Shown: positions 17,517 through 27,453, counted from the first letter of the stretch. The stretch: 64,000 nt of DNA from Pseudomonas chlororaphis subsp. piscium (GCF_003850345.1 NZ_CP027707.1:1798001-1862000), one strand, 5' to 3'. The notes: generated by a model not told the origin, from the sequence alone. Program-made: numbers and translations.

Positions 17517-18926
17517 ATGGCAATCAAGGTTTTACTGGTTGAAGACGATCGCGCCCTGCGCGAGGCCCTGGCGGATACGTTGCTGTTGGCCGGTCATGAC
17601 TACAAGGCGGTCGGCAGCGCGGAAGAAGCGCTGGAGGCCGTGTCTGGCGAGTCGTTCAGCCTGGTGGTCAGCGACGTCAACATGCCAGGCATGGACGGTC
17701 ATCAGTTGCTGGGCCTGCTGCGTGCGCGCCAACCGCAATTGCCGGTATTGCTGATGACCGCCCATGGCGCGGTCGAGCGTGCGGTCGAGGCCATGCGTCA
17801 AGGAGCTGCCGACTATCTGGTCAAGCCCTTCGAGCCCAAGGCTCTGCTGGATCTGGTGGCGCGACATGCCCTGGGTTGCCTGGGGGCTGCCGAGGGCGAA
17901 GGGCCGGTGGCATTCGAGCCGGCCAGCGCGCAACTACTCGAGCTGGCGGCACGGGTCGCTCGCAGCGATTCCACAGTGCTGATCTCGGGCGAGTCCGGTA
18001 CCGGTAAGGAGGTGCTGGCGCGCTACATCCACCAGCAGTCCCATCGCTCCAGCCAGCCCTTTATCGCCATCAACTGCGCGGCGATTCCGGACAACATGCT
18101 CGAGGCCACGTTGTTCGGTCACGAGAAGGGCTCCTTTACCGGCGCCATTGCCGCCCAGCCCGGCAAGTTCGAACAGGCCGATGGCGGCACCCTGCTGCTG
18201 GACGAGATCTCCGAAATGCCCCTGGCCCTGCAGGCCAAGCTGCTGCGGGTGCTGCAGGAGCGCGAAGTCGAGCGGGTAGGGGCGCGCAAGCCCATTGCCC
18301 TGGACATCCGGGTGGTGGCGACCACCAACCGCGACCTGGCTGGCGAAGTGGCAGCGGGGCGATTCCGTGAAGATCTTTACTATCGACTGTCGGTATTCCC
18401 GCTGGCCTGGCGTCCGCTGCGCGAGCGCACCGCCGATATCCTGCCGCTGGCCGAGCGCCTGCTGGCCAAGCACGTCAATAAAATGAAACACGCTGCCGCC
18501 CGGCTGTCCGCCGAAGCGCAGGCGTGCCTGCTCGGTTATCCATGGCCGGGCAATGTGCGTGAACTGGACAACGCCATCCAGCGCGCGCTGATCCTGCAAC
18601 AGGGTGGCCTGATCCAGCCGGAAGACTTCTGCCTGGGCGGGCCGCTGGCCTGTGCGCCGTTGCCGGCCATGGCGCCCGCCGTGGTGGCTGTGGCGCGCAG
18701 TGCGCCAGTGGAGGCCGAGGTGTCGCCAGCCGAGTCGGCGGGGGCCTTGGGCGACGATCTGCGGCGCCGGGAGTTCCAGATGATCATCGACATCTTGCGG
18801 GCCGAGCGCGGCCGGCGCAAGGAGGCCGCCGAGCGCCTGGGTATCAGCCCGCGTACCTTGCGCTACAAGTTGGCGCAAATGCGCGATGCCGGAATGGATG
18901 TCGAGGCGTATCTGTTTGCAACATGA
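17517..18926 (+). CDS. fleR: sigma-54 response regulator FleR
   Basis: FleR is the partner regulator of FleS and turns on class III flagellar genes. The 469-residue protein has a typical receiver (1-120) with phospho-accepting D53. Its AAA+ domain (about 135-365) has Walker A GESGTGKE and the sigma-54 loop GSFTGA at 205-210, a serine variant of GAFTGA found in some FleR/NtrC relatives. The C-terminus holds a Fis-type helix-turn-helix with ERLGISPRTLRYKL. The frame extends upstream into fleS, but the ATG after AAGGTA gives the receiver start MAIKVLLVEDD. Confidence 0.95.
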   Translation: MAIKVLLVEDDRALREALADTLLLAGHDYKAVGSAEEALEAVSGESFSLVVSDVNMPGMDGHQLLGLLRARQPQLPVLLMTAHGAVERAVEAMRQGAADYLVKPFEPKALLDLVARHALGCLGAAEGEGPVAFEPASAQLLELAARVARSDSTVLISGESGTGKEVLARYIHQQSHRSSQPFIAINCAAIPDNMLEATLFGHEKGSFTGAIAAQPGKFEQADGGTLLLDEISEMPLALQAKLLRVLQEREVERVGARKPIALDIRVVATTNRDLAGEVAAGRFREDLYYRLSVFPLAWRPLRERTADILPLAERLLAKHVNKMKHAAARLSAEAQACLLGYPWPGNVRELDNAIQRALILQQGGLIQPEDFCLGGPLACAPLPAMAPAVVAVARSAPVEAEVSPAESAGALGDDLRRREFQMIIDILRAERGRRKEAAERLGISPRTLRYKLAQMRDAGMDVEAYLFAT

Positions 18927-18939
18927 GTCATTTAAGACT

Positions 18940-18960
18940 GAAGCCGTGCAGGCTTTTGTT
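18940..18960 (+). terminator. weak terminator after fleR
   Basis: AAGCC pairs with GGCTT around a 5-nt loop, followed by TTTGTT. The stem is only five base pairs, so some read-through into fliE is possible. Confidence 0.45.
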
Positions 18961-18976
18961 CGGTGTCTCCGCGGAG

Positions 18977-18993
18977 CTGGCACCCTTGTTGCT
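18977..18993 (+). promoter_or_regulatory. sigma-54 promoter of the fliEFGHIJ operon
   Basis: CTGGCACCCTTGTTGCT has GG at 18979-18980, ten bases, then GC at 18991-18992, with TGGCAC and TTGCT matching the consensus. It lies about 60 bp upstream of fliE. Confidence 0.9.
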
Positions 18994-19054
18994 AACACCT
19001 CACTAACCGCTGCGTGAGTGTCAAAAAATTGCGGGTCGTCGGAGAGAGTAGACC

Positions 19055-19381
19055 ATGAGCCAAGGTATTGAATTTAATCGGTTGATGTTGGACATGCGGG
19101 CCATGCAAATGGACGCCATGGCCCAGCCAAAATCGGCCGCGGTGCCGCAGGTGAGCGGCAGCAGTTTTTCCGACATGCTTGGGCAGGCGGTGAACAAGGT
19201 CAACGACACTCAGCAGGCGTCCAGCCAGCTGGCCAGTGCCTTCGAGATCGGCAAGAGCGGTGTCGACCTGACCGACGTGATGATCTCCTCGCAGAAGGCC
19301 AGTGTGTCCTTCCAGGCGTTGACCCAGGTGCGCAACAAGCTGGTTCAGGCGTACCAAGACATCATGCAGATGCCGGTTTAA
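19055..19381 (+). CDS. fliE: flagellar hook-basal body protein FliE
   Basis: FliE joins the MS ring to the rod and is one of the first exported proteins. The 108-residue protein has the family C-terminus: [41 protein letters not shown] and a final MPV. It has no signal peptide, because it uses the flagellar export apparatus. It is the first gene of the operon behind the sigma-54 promoter, and fliF follows after 15 bp. Confidence 0.95.
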   Translation: MSQGIEFNRLMLDMRAMQMDAMAQPKSAAVPQVSGSSFSDMLGQAVNKVNDTQQASSQLASAFEIGKSGVDLTDVMISSQKASVSFQALTQVRNKLVQAYQDIMQMPV

Positions 19382-19396
19382 GGACGAGATTGAGTC

Positions 19397-21184
19397 ATGG
19401 CAGAAGCAGTCGCCGATAACGTACCGGCCAAGGCCACTCCGACAGAAGGCAAACCGCCGCTGTTCGGGTTGTCCTTTCTGGAAAACCTCTCCGAGATGAC
19501 CATGTTGCGTCAGGTTGGCCTCATGGTCGGTCTGGCTGCCAGCGTGGCGATTGGTTTTGCCGTGGTGTTGTGGTCCCAGCAACCCGATTACCGTCCGTTG
19601 TACGGCAGCCTTGCCGGCATGGACGCCAAGCAGGTCATGGACACCCTGGCCTCCGCCGACATTCCCTACACCGTCGAGCCCAACTCCGGTGCCTTGCTGG
19701 TCAAGGCCGACGACCTGCCGCGCGCGCGCCTCAAGCTGGCCGCTGCCGGCGTGGCCCCGGGCGACGGCAATATCGGTTTCGAGATTCTCGATAAAGAACA
19801 GGGCCTGGGTACCAGCCAGTTCATGGAAGCGACCCGTTACCGTCGCGGCCTGGAAGGCGAACTGGCGCGGACCATTTCCAGCCTGAACAACGTCAAGGGT
19901 GCACGTGTGCACCTGGCGATCCCGAAAAGCTCGGTGTTCGTGCGCGACGAGCGCAAGCCCAGCGCTTCGGTACTGGTCGAGCTGTATTCCGGTCGTTCGC
20001 TGGAGCCGGGCCAGGTGGTGGCCATCGTCAATCTGGTGGCGACCAGCGTTCCCGAACTGAGCAAGTCGCAGATCACCGTGGTCGACCAGAAGGGCAACCT
20101 GCTCTCCGACCAGGCGGAAAACTCCGAACTGACCATGGCCGGCAAGCAATTCGACTACAGCCGCCGCATGGAAAGCATGCTGACCCAGCGTGTGCACAAC
20201 ATCCTGCAGCCGATTCTGGGCAACGACCGCTACAAGGCTGAAGTGTCCGCCGATGTGGACTTCAGTGCCGTCGAGTCGACTTCCGAACAGTTCAACCCGG
20301 ACCAGCCGGCCTTGCGCAGCGAGCAGTCGGTCAACGAACAACGCTCCAGCAGCCAAGGCCCGCAAGGCGTTCCTGGCGCCCTGAGCAACCAGCCGCCGTC
20401 GCCGGCCAGCGCGCCGCAGACCACCGGTGGTTCTGCCGCTGCCGCCGGCATGGTGCAGCCAGGCCAGCCGCTGCTGGACGCCAACGGCCAGCAGATCATG
20501 GATCCGGCCACCGGCCAACCGATGCTGGCGCCGTACCCCAACGACAAGCGTCAACAATCCACCAAGAACTTCGAACTGGATCGCTCCATCAGCCACACCA
20601 AGCAACAGCAGGGTCGTCTGAACCGGCTGTCGGTGGCGGTGGTGGTGGACGATCAGGTCAAGGTCAACCCGGCCAACGGCGAAACCACCCGCGCACCCTG
20701 GAGCGCCGACGAATTGGCGCGCTTTACCCGCCTGGTGCAGGACGCCGTGGGCTTCGACGCCAGCCGTGGCGACAGCGTCAGCGTGATCAACGTGCCGTTC
20801 TCGACCGATCGCGGTGAAGTGATCGCCGACATCCCGTTCTACTCGCAGCCCTGGTTCTGGGACATCGTGAAGCAGGTCCTGGGCGTGCTGTTTATCCTGG
20901 TCCTGGTGTTCGGCGTGCTGCGCCCGGTGCTCAACAACATCACCGGTGGCAGCAAAGGCAAGCAACTGGCGGGGCTCGGCAGCGATGTCGAACTCGGCGG
21001 CATGGGCGGCCTGGATGGCGAACTGGCCAACGATCGCGTCAGCCTCGGCGGCCCGCAAAGCATCCTGCTGCCTAGCCCGAGCGAGGGCTATGATGCACAG
21101 TTGAACGCAATCAAGAGTCTGGTGGCAGAAGACCCGGGTCGCGTGGCCCAGGTCGTGAAAGAGTGGATTAACGCAGATGAGTGA
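19397..21184 (+). CDS. fliF: flagellar MS-ring protein FliF
   Basis: FliF forms the membrane ring on which the basal body and C ring assemble. The 595-residue protein has two membrane segments (about 38-58 and 490-510) flanking a large periplasmic part. That part contains ring-building motifs (YRRGLEGELARTI, VHLAIPKSSVF) and a low-complexity Gln/Pro/Ala loop around 300-380. The cytoplasmic C-terminus (about 545-595) is the FliG-binding tail. Its length is typical for Pseudomonas. The end overlaps fliG by 8 bp. Confidence 0.97.
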   Translation: MAEAVADNVPAKATPTEGKPPLFGLSFLENLSEMTMLRQVGLMVGLAASVAIGFAVVLWSQQPDYRPLYGSLAGMDAKQVMDTLASADIPYTVEPNSGALLVKADDLPRARLKLAAAGVAPGDGNIGFEILDKEQGLGTSQFMEATRYRRGLEGELARTISSLNNVKGARVHLAIPKSSVFVRDERKPSASVLVELYSGRSLEPGQVVAIVNLVATSVPELSKSQITVVDQKGNLLSDQAENSELTMAGKQFDYSRRMESMLTQRVHNILQPILGNDRYKAEVSADVDFSAVESTSEQFNPDQPALRSEQSVNEQRSSSQGPQGVPGALSNQPPSPASAPQTTGGSAAAAGMVQPGQPLLDANGQQIMDPATGQPMLAPYPNDKRQQSTKNFELDRSISHTKQQQGRLNRLSVAVVVDDQVKVNPANGETTRAPWSADELARFTRLVQDAVGFDASRGDSVSVINVPFSTDRGEVIADIPFYSQPWFWDIVKQVLGVLFILVLVFGVLRPVLNNITGGSKGKQLAGLGSDVELGGMGGLDGELANDRVSLGGPQSILLPSPSEGYDAQLNAIKSLVAEDPGRVAQVVKEWINADE

Positions 21185-22196
21185 TAACCGAGCCGCTACC
21201 GCCAAACTGACCCGGGTCGACAAGGCCGCGATTCTGCTGCTGTCCCTGGGTTCCACCGATGCCGCGCAGGTGTTGCGCCACATGGGCCCCAAAGAGGTCC
21301 AGCGAGTGGGCGTGGCCATGGCGCAGATGGGTAACGTGCATCGCGAGCAGGTCGAGCAGGTGATGAGCGAGTTCGTCGACATCGTCGGCGACCAGACCAG
21401 CCTTGGCGTGGGCTCCGACGACTATGTGCGCAAGATGCTCACCCAGGCCCTGGGCGAGGATAAGGCCAACGGCCTGATCGACCGCATCCTGCTGGGTGGC
21501 AACACCAGCGGCCTGGACAGCCTGAAATGGATGGAGCCGCGTGCCGTGGCGGACGTGATCCGTTACGAGCACCCGCAGATCCAGGCGATAGTGGTCGCCT
21601 ACCTCGATCCGGACCAGGCGGGCGAAGTGCTCGGCAACTTCGACCACAAGGCGCGCCTGGACATCATTCTGCGGGTTTCCTCGCTCAATACCGTGCAGCC
21701 GGCCGCCCTGAAAGAACTCAACCAGATTCTCGAGAAGCAGTTCGCCGGCAACTCCAACGCCTCGCGTACCACCCTGGGCGGTATCAAGCGCGCTGCCGAC
21801 ATCATGAACTTCCTCGACAGCTCGATCGAAGGCCAGTTGATGGACTCGATCCGCGAAGTCGACGAAGACCTGTCCGGCCAGATCGAAGACCTCATGTTCG
21901 TGTTCAACAACCTGGCCGATGTCGACGACCGCGGCATCCAGGCGTTGCTACGCGAAGTGTCTTCCGACGTGCTGGTCCTGGCCCTCAAGGGGTCGGACGA
22001 AGGCGTCAAGGAAAAGATCTTCAAGAACATGTCCAAGCGGGCTGCCGAACTGCTGCGCGACGACCTCGAGGCCAAGGGCCCGGTGCGCGTCAGCGATGTG
22101 GAAACCGCGCAGAAGGAAATCCTCACCATTGCCCGCCGTATGGCCGAAGCCGGAGAAATCGTTCTCGGCGGGAAGGGCGGCGAAGAAATGATCTAA
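21177..22196 (+). CDS. fliG: flagellar motor switch protein FliG
   Basis: FliG is the C-ring protein that touches the stators and generates torque. The 339-residue protein has the N-terminal FliF-binding part, a middle domain with the conserved RYEHPQIQAI motif, and a C-terminal torque domain containing the charged helix LMFVFNNLADVDDRGIQ with its conserved acidic residues and R/K positions. The ATG lies within the end of fliF. The fliH start follows 9 bp after its stop. Confidence 0.97.
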   Translation: MSDNRAATAKLTRVDKAAILLLSLGSTDAAQVLRHMGPKEVQRVGVAMAQMGNVHREQVEQVMSEFVDIVGDQTSLGVGSDDYVRKMLTQALGEDKANGLIDRILLGGNTSGLDSLKWMEPRAVADVIRYEHPQIQAIVVAYLDPDQAGEVLGNFDHKARLDIILRVSSLNTVQPAALKELNQILEKQFAGNSNASRTTLGGIKRAADIMNFLDSSIEGQLMDSIREVDEDLSGQIEDLMFVFNNLADVDDRGIQALLREVSSDVLVLALKGSDEGVKEKIFKNMSKRAAELLRDDLEAKGPVRVSDVETAQKEILTIARRMAEAGEIVLGGKGGEEMI

Positions 22197-22205
22197 GGTC
22201 GCTTT

Positions 22206-23027
22206 ATGTCGTCCAGCAGTGATGAATCCCACAGCGACCTGATTCGCGCTCGGGACGTCGGTGGTTTCGACGTCTGGGCGCTGCCCAGTTTCGACCCCCA
22301 TGTCCCCGAGCCCGAGCCGGAACCGGTTGAAGAACCGCCGGCGGAGATCGAGGAAGTGCCGCTGGAAGAAGTCCAGCCCCTGACCCTCGAAGAGCTCGAG
22401 AGCATTCGCCAGGAAGCCTATAACGAAGGCTTCGCCACGGGTGAAAAGGAAGGTTTCCACAGCACCACGCTGAAGGTCCGCCAGGAAGCCGAAGTGGCCC
22501 TGAGCGCCAAGCTGGCAGCGCTGGAAACGCTGATGGGCAATCTGTTCGAGCCGATCGCCGAGCAGGACACCCAGATTGAAAAAGCCCTGGTCAACCTGGT
22601 GCAGCACATGACGCGCCAGGTGATCCAGCGCGAGCTGGCCATCGACTCCAGCCAGATCGAGCATGTCATGCGCGAAGCCCTCAAGCTGCTGCCGCTGGGC
22701 GTGGGCAATGTGCGCCTGTACATCAATCCGCAGGACTTCGCCCAGGTCAAAAGCCTGCGCGAGCGCCATGAGGAGAGCTGGCGCATCGTCGAGGACGAAG
22801 CCATGCTGCCGGGCGGCTGCCGGGTCGAGACCGAGCACAGCCGTATCGACGCGACCATGGAAACCCGGATCGCCAAGATCATGGACAAGCTGTCCGACCA
22901 GCTTCACGAGCAGGCTTTGCATCCCGCCGAATCGGACCTGAGCGTCGAGCTGGGGGCCGCCACGGGCAAGCCCGCCGCGGATGTCGACCCTGTCGACCTC
23001 GCGCAGGACCCCGTCGATGCGCCTTGA
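22206..23027 (+). CDS. fliH: flagellar export ATPase regulator FliH
   Basis: FliH binds and regulates the FliI ATPase and links it to FliN. The 273-residue protein has a proline- and glutamate-rich N-terminal part (about 30-75) and a long helix with [17 protein letters not shown]-terminal domain (about 110-235), related to the stalk subunits of F-type ATPase, contains [13 protein letters not shown] and [13 protein letters not shown]. Its last codons overlap the fliI start by 11 bp. Confidence 0.94.
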   Translation: MSSSSDESHSDLIRARDVGGFDVWALPSFDPHVPEPEPEPVEEPPAEIEEVPLEEVQPLTLEELESIRQEAYNEGFATGEKEGFHSTTLKVRQEAEVALSAKLAALETLMGNLFEPIAEQDTQIEKALVNLVQHMTRQVIQRELAIDSSQIEHVMREALKLLPLGVGNVRLYINPQDFAQVKSLRERHEESWRIVEDEAMLPGGCRVETEHSRIDATMETRIAKIMDKLSDQLHEQALHPAESDLSVELGAATGKPAADVDPVDLAQDPVDAP

Positions 23028-24375
23028 CCGCACCAGCTTCGGCAAGCGCCTGAGCAGCTACGCCGAAGCCACCGAACTGCCGAACCAGCCGATTCTCGAA
23101 GGCCGCCTGCTGCGCATGGTCGGCCTGACCCTGGAGGCCGAAGGCCTGCGGGCGGCCATGGGCACGCGCTGCATGGTGATCAACGACGACAGCTATCACC
23201 CGGTGCAGGTCGAGGCCGAGGTGATGGGCTTCTCCGGCAGCAAGGTATTCCTGATGCCGGTCGGCAGCGTCGCCGGCATCGCGCCCGGCGCTCGTGTCGT
23301 GCCGTTGGCCCATACCGGCCGCCTGCCGATGGGCATGAGCATGCTCGGCCGGGTCCTCGACGGCGCCGGCCGTGCGCTGGACGGCAAGGGCGGAATGAAG
23401 GCCGAGGACTGGGTGCCAATGGACGGTCCGACCATCAACCCGCTCAAGCGCGACCCCATCAGCCGGCCGCTGGACGTGGGCATTCGCTGCATCAACGGAT
23501 TATTGACGGTGGGTCGCGGTCAGCGTCTTGGCCTGTTCGCCGGTACCGGTGTGGGCAAGAGTGTGCTGCTGGGCATGATGACCCGCTTTACCGAGGCCGA
23601 CATCATCGTGGTCGGGCTGATCGGTGAGCGGGGCCGTGAAGTTAAAGAATTCATCGAGCACATCCTCGGTGAAGAGGGGCTCAAGCGCTCCGTGGTGGTG
23701 GCATCGCCGGCGGACGATGCGCCGCTGATGCGTCTGCGTGCGGCCATGTACTGCACGCGTATCGCCGAATATTTTCGCGACAAGGGCAAGAATGTCCTGT
23801 TGCTGATGGATTCCCTGACCCGTTTCGCCCAGGCCCAGCGGGAAATCGCCCTGGCCATCGGCGAGCCGCCCGCGACCAAGGGTTATCCGCCGTCGGTCTT
23901 CGCCAAGCTGCCGAAGCTGGTGGAGCGCGCGGGCAACGCCGAGGCCGGTGGCGGTTCGATCACCGCGTTCTACACCGTGTTGTCCGAAGGCGACGACCAG
24001 CAGGACCCGATCGCCGACTCGGCCCGTGGTGTGCTCGACGGGCACATCGTGTTGTCGCGGCGCCTGGCGGAAGAGGGGCATTACCCGGCCATCGATATCG
24101 AGGCGTCCATCAGTCGGGTCATGCCGGCGGTGGTGACCCCGGATCACATGACCCGCGCCCAGTATTTCAAGCAGCTGTGGTCGCGTTACCAGCAGGCGCG
24201 CGACTTGATCAGCGTCGGTGCCTATGTACCGGGCGGCGATCGCGAAACCGACGCCGCCATCTCGCTGCAGCCGTCGATGGTCACCTACCTGCGTCAGGGG
24301 CTCAACGACAGCATCAGCCTGGGTGAAAGCGAAGCCCATCTGGAGATGGTTTTCGCTCCGGCGCCGGGCGGCTAA
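23017..24375 (+). CDS. fliI: flagellum-specific export ATPase FliI
   Basis: FliI is the hexameric ATPase that energises and loads the type III flagellar export apparatus. The 452-residue protein matches the family length. It has the P-loop AGTGVGKS in its GRGQRLGLF context, [15 protein letters not shown], the Walker B strand [23 protein letters not shown] (given as pattern) and a C-terminal helical domain. The ATG inside the fliH end yields the known N-terminus [12 protein letters not shown]. The frame is open 36 bp further up but has no matching sequence. Confidence 0.97.
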   Translation: MRLDRTSFGKRLSSYAEATELPNQPILEGRLLRMVGLTLEAEGLRAAMGTRCMVINDDSYHPVQVEAEVMGFSGSKVFLMPVGSVAGIAPGARVVPLAHTGRLPMGMSMLGRVLDGAGRALDGKGGMKAEDWVPMDGPTINPLKRDPISRPLDVGIRCINGLLTVGRGQRLGLFAGTGVGKSVLLGMMTRFTEADIIVVGLIGERGREVKEFIEHILGEEGLKRSVVVASPADDAPLMRLRAAMYCTRIAEYFRDKGKNVLLLMDSLTRFAQAQREIALAIGEPPATKGYPPSVFAKLPKLVERAGNAEAGGGSITAFYTVLSEGDDQQDPIADSARGVLDGHIVLSRRLAEEGHYPAIDIEASISRVMPAVVTPDHMTRAQYFKQLWSRYQQARDLISVGAYVPGGDRETDAAISLQPSMVTYLRQGLNDSISLGESEAHLEMVFAPAPGG

Positions 24376-24381
24376 TCCGCC

Positions 24382-24831
24382 ATGGCCAACAGCCGTGCCG
24401 CGCGTCTGGCGCCCGTGGTCGAAATGGCCGAAAGCGCCGAGCGCACCGCCGCCCAGCGCCTGGGGCATTTCCAGGGCCAGGTGCGCCTGGCGGAAAGCAA
24501 GCTGGGGGATCTGGAACGCTTTCGTGGCGAATACCAGCAACAGTGGATCGAGCGGGGTAGCGGTGGGGTTTCCGGCCAATGGCTGATGAACTACCAACAC
24601 TTCCTCAATCAGCTGGAAACCGCCGTGGGGCAGCAGCGGCAAAGCCTGGCCTGGCACCAGAACAACCTCAACCGCGCCCGGGAAACCTGGCAGCAGGCCT
24701 ATGCCCGGGTCGAGGGCTTGCGCAAACTGGTGCAGCGCTACATCGATGAAGCCCGCCAACTGGAAGACAAGCGCGAGCAGAAGCTGCTCGACGAGTTGTC
24801 CCAGCGCCTGCCGCGTCAGGATCCTTACTGA
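24382..24831 (+). CDS. fliJ: flagellar export protein FliJ
   Basis: FliJ is the central-stalk-like component that links FliI to FlhA and escorts chaperones. The 149-residue protein is almost entirely coiled coil, rich in Arg, Gln and Glu (AERTAAQRLGHFQGQV, QLEDKREQKLLDELSQRL), as expected for the family. It begins 6 bp after fliI and closes the fliEFGHIJ operon. About 120 bp separate it from the next gene. Confidence 0.93.
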   Translation: MANSRAARLAPVVEMAESAERTAAQRLGHFQGQVRLAESKLGDLERFRGEYQQQWIERGSGGVSGQWLMNYQHFLNQLETAVGQQRQSLAWHQNNLNRARETWQQAYARVEGLRKLVQRYIDEARQLEDKREQKLLDELSQRLPRQDPY

Positions 24832-24896
24832 TCGCCATCCCGTTCGTCGCCGCCAGGCGCTTGTCAGCGACGCTTCGGCGGTTCGGGTTGCCCATG

Positions 24897-24925
24897 TCTG
24901 TACGGGGTGCTAAACCTTGTACAGA
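24897..24925. other. inverted repeat upstream of hsbA
   Basis: TCTGTAC (24897-24903) is repeated in reverse complement as GTACAGA (24919-24925) with a 15-nt spacer. It ends 25 bp before the hsbA start. It may be an operator or an RNA hairpin. No regulator can be named. Confidence 0.35.
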
Positions 24926-24950
24926 TTGCCAATCACAAGGAAGCGGTATC

Positions 24951-25256
24951 ATGTCAGTCGTTACTGAAGTATCACCGGACGGGCAAAAACTGACGATTTC
25001 GATCAAGGGACGTTTCGATTTTGGCCGGCATCAAGAGTTTCGCGAGTCCTACGAGCACCTCAACAAAAAACCCGACTCCATAGTGGTGGACCTGAAAGAC
25101 GCCACCTACCTCGACAGTTCTGCCCTGGGCATGCTGCTGTTGCTGCGCGATCACGCCGGCGGCGACGATTCCGACGTGCGAGTGATCAACAGCAACTCGG
25201 ACGTTCGCAAGATTCTCGCCATTTCCAATTTCGACAAGCTGTTCGACATCAGTTGA
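24951..25256 (+). CDS. hsbA: STAS-domain anti-sigma factor antagonist, HsbA-like
   Basis: The 101-residue protein is a single STAS domain. D55-S56-S57-A-L is the phosphorylation loop, and S56 matches the serine phosphorylated in P. aeruginosa HsbA. There HsbA binds either the anti-sigma factor FlgM or the diguanylate cyclase HsbD, connecting motility and biofilm. The ATG after AAGGAAG gives MSVVTEVSPDG; an earlier in-frame start lacks similarity. hsbR follows directly and hptB next, so the module is complete although set between fliJ and fliK, whereas in P. aeruginosa it is beside flgM. Confidence 0.88.
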   Translation: MSVVTEVSPDGQKLTISIKGRFDFGRHQEFRESYEHLNKKPDSIVVDLKDATYLDSSALGMLLLLRDHAGGDDSDVRVINSNSDVRKILAISNFDKLFDIS

Positions 25257-25261
25257 TCGAC

Positions 25262-26968
25262 ATGCAGTCGATTGAGGCACCTCTGTGCGTGCTGATCGCC
25301 GAGGACGGCACGAGCGACCGTATGTTGCTGTCGAGCATCGTCCGGCGCCAGGGGCACGAGGTGCTGACGGCGAGCAACGGCGCCGAGGCGGTGGAGCTGT
25401 TCATCCAGCAGCGCCCGCATCTGGTGTTGATGGACGCGATGATGCCGGTGATGGACGGTTTCGAGGCGGCCCGGCAGATCAAGCGCCTGGCTGGCGAAGC
25501 GCTGGTGCCGATCATTTTCCTGACCTCGCTCACCCAGAGCGAGGCGCTGGCGCGCTGCCTGGAAGCCGGTGGCGACGATTTTCTGGCAAAACCCTACAGC
25601 CCGGTGATCCTGGCCGCCAAGATCAAGGCCATGGATCGCTTGCGGCGCTTGCAGGAAACGGTGCTGCAGCAGCGCGACCAGATCACCCAGCACCATGACT
25701 ACCTGCTCAACGAGCAGCGGGTGGCCAAGGCGGTGTTCGACAAGGTGGCGCACTCCGGATGCCTGAACGCGCCGAATATCCGCTACCTGCAGTCGCCGTA
25801 CGCGCTGTTCAACGGCGATTTGCTGCTGGCGGCCTTTACCCCGACGGGCGACATGCATGTGCTGTTGGGGGATTTCACCGGCCACGGCTTGCCGGCGGCC
25901 GTGGGCGCGATGCCCCTGGCCGAGGTGTTCTACGGTATGACGGCCAAGGGTTACGGGCTGCCCGAAACCCTGCGCGAGATGAATGCCAAGCTCAAGCGCA
26001 TCCTGCCGGTGGGCATGTTCTGTTGTGCGACGCTGCTGTGCCTGAGTTTCCAGCGGCGGGCGGTGGAGGTGTGGAACGGCGGCATGCCGGATGGCTACCT
26101 GCATCGCCTGGCAAGCGGAGAGCGGGTGCCGCTGGTGGCGCACCATTTGCCGCTGGGGGTGCTGGGTGCCGAGGCATTCGACGACCGCACCGAAGTCTTT
26201 CCCATGGCCCTGGGCGACCGGGTGTTCCTGTTGTCCGATGGGGTGATCGATACCTGCGACGCCAACGAGCAGTTGTTCGGTGTCGAGCGCCTGCAGCAGG
26301 TGTTTGCCGCCAACCGCGAGCCGGACCTGTTGTTCGAGGAGATCCAGCGGGCCCTGAGCGAGTTTGGTGGCGATGCGCGGGACGATGTGAGCATGGTCGA
26401 GGTCAGTCTGCTCGAGGCCCGGCAGCTGGCGCCGCCGGCGCTGGTGTACTCCGACAGCGGTCAGTCCTGCCCGCTGGACTGGTCGGTGAGCTTCGAGTAT
26501 CGCGCCGCCACCCTCAAACGCTTCAATCCTCTGCCTTACCTGCTGCAGCTGTTGCTGGAAGTGCATGGCCTGCGGGCGCAGAGCGGGGCGCTCTACAGTG
26601 TGCTGGCCGAGTTGTATTCCAACGCCCTGGAGCATGGCGTATTGCGCCTGGACTCGAGCCTCAAGCGCGATGCCCAGGGCTTTTCCCGCTATTACCGGGA
26701 GCGCGCGGTACGCCTCGAAGCGTTGCAGGAGGGTTTTGTGCGGGTGCACCTGCAGGTGGAGCCCCAGGGTGCCGGTGGTCGCTTGCTGATCCGGGTCGAG
26801 GACAGTGGCGGTGGTTTCGATGTCGGGCGGGTGATGGCGCGGCCCGTCGATGGTGATCGCCTGTCCGGGCGCGGCGTCAGCCTGATCCGTCAGCTCAGCC
26901 AGCGTGCCAGTTGGTCTGACGATGGTCGTAGTGCCTGCGTGGAGTTTTCTTGGGAGCCTCTGGCATAA
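25262..26968 (+). CDS. hsbR: response regulator with PP2C phosphatase and kinase-like domain, HsbR-like
   Basis: The 568-residue protein has a receiver domain (about 1-125) with VLMDAMMPVMDG as acceptor region, a linker coiled coil, and a PP2C/SpoIIE-type serine phosphatase (about 185-385; GDFTGHGLPAA, LLSDGVIDTCDAN). A C-terminal HATPase-like anti-sigma kinase domain (about 420-565; ELYSNALEHGVL, VEDSGGGFDVG, GRGVSLIRQL) follows. In P. aeruginosa HsbR dephosphorylates or phosphorylates HsbA depending on its own phosphorylation by HptB. A TTG at 25253 overlapping the hsbA stop is an alternative start; the ATG at 25262 is preferred. Confidence 0.88.
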   Translation: MQSIEAPLCVLIAEDGTSDRMLLSSIVRRQGHEVLTASNGAEAVELFIQQRPHLVLMDAMMPVMDGFEAARQIKRLAGEALVPIIFLTSLTQSEALARCLEAGGDDFLAKPYSPVILAAKIKAMDRLRRLQETVLQQRDQITQHHDYLLNEQRVAKAVFDKVAHSGCLNAPNIRYLQSPYALFNGDLLLAAFTPTGDMHVLLGDFTGHGLPAAVGAMPLAEVFYGMTAKGYGLPETLREMNAKLKRILPVGMFCCATLLCLSFQRRAVEVWNGGMPDGYLHRLASGERVPLVAHHLPLGVLGAEAFDDRTEVFPMALGDRVFLLSDGVIDTCDANEQLFGVERLQQVFAANREPDLLFEEIQRALSEFGGDARDDVSMVEVSLLEARQLAPPALVYSDSGQSCPLDWSVSFEYRAATLKRFNPLPYLLQLLLEVHGLRAQSGALYSVLAELYSNALEHGVLRLDSSLKRDAQGFSRYYRERAVRLEALQEGFVRVHLQVEPQGAGGRLLIRVEDSGGGFDVGRVMARPVDGDRLSGRGVSLIRQLSQRASWSDDGRSACVEFSWEPLA

Positions 26969-26998
26969 TTCGCCGATTCTTGATCAAGGAGTGAGCAA

Positions 26999-27343
26999 GT
27001 GGCTGAAATTCATCTGGATCACGAGGTGCTGAACGCATTGCAGGAAGTCATGGAGGATGAGTATCCGTTGTTGCTCGACACCTTCCTTTGCGACTCCGAA
27101 GAGCGTTTGCGCCAGTTGCACAAGGTCGACGACCCCCGTCAACTTGTCGCCACCGCCCACAGCTTCAAGGGCAGCAGCAGCAATATGGGGGCGATTCGCC
27201 TGGCCGAGCTCTGTCATCAGTTGGAGCAGCGTGCCCAGGACTCGTCGTTGCGCGGTATCGAGCAGCTGGTGGGCGAGATCGATGGCGAATTCGCCATTGT
27301 CCGGCAGCTGTGCGAGCAGGAACGCCAGCGTTTCCACTGCTGA
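26999..27343 (+). CDS. hptB: histidine phosphotransfer protein, HptB-like
   Basis: The 114-residue Hpt domain carries the phospho-accepting H54 in ATAHSFKGSSSNMGA. In P. aeruginosa HptB receives phosphate from several hybrid kinases and passes it to HsbR, controlling swarming and biofilm. The start is a GTG with AAGGA at a good 8-nt distance. It is 30 bp after hsbR, so hsbA-hsbR-hptB reads as one transcription unit. A hairpin and 110 bp separate it from fliK. Confidence 0.88.
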   Translation: MAEIHLDHEVLNALQEVMEDEYPLLLDTFLCDSEERLRQLHKVDDPRQLVATAHSFKGSSSNMGAIRLAELCHQLEQRAQDSSLRGIEQLVGEIDGEFAIVRQLCEQERQRFHC

Positions 27344-27372
27344 AAAACCCTCGCAACCCAGGCTTTTCCCCG

Positions 27373-27393
27373 CGAGCCAGCAAAGCTGGCTCG
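27373..27393 (+). terminator. perfect hairpin between hptB and fliK
   Basis: CGAGCCAGC and GCTGGCTCG form a perfect nine-pair stem with an AAA loop. Only ACCTTTG follows, so the T-tract is poor. It may end the hsb transcript or be a REP-type palindrome. Confidence 0.45.
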
Positions 27394-27453
27394 ACCTTTG
27401 CAACCAAGTCTCCCAACTGTACCTACGATCCCAGTGCAGCGGAGACCGTTTTC

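Noticed and set aside
27088..27453. Longer fliK start inside hptB
   Set aside because: The extension is an out-of-frame reading of hptB. The ATG at 27454 gives a sensible FliK N-terminus.
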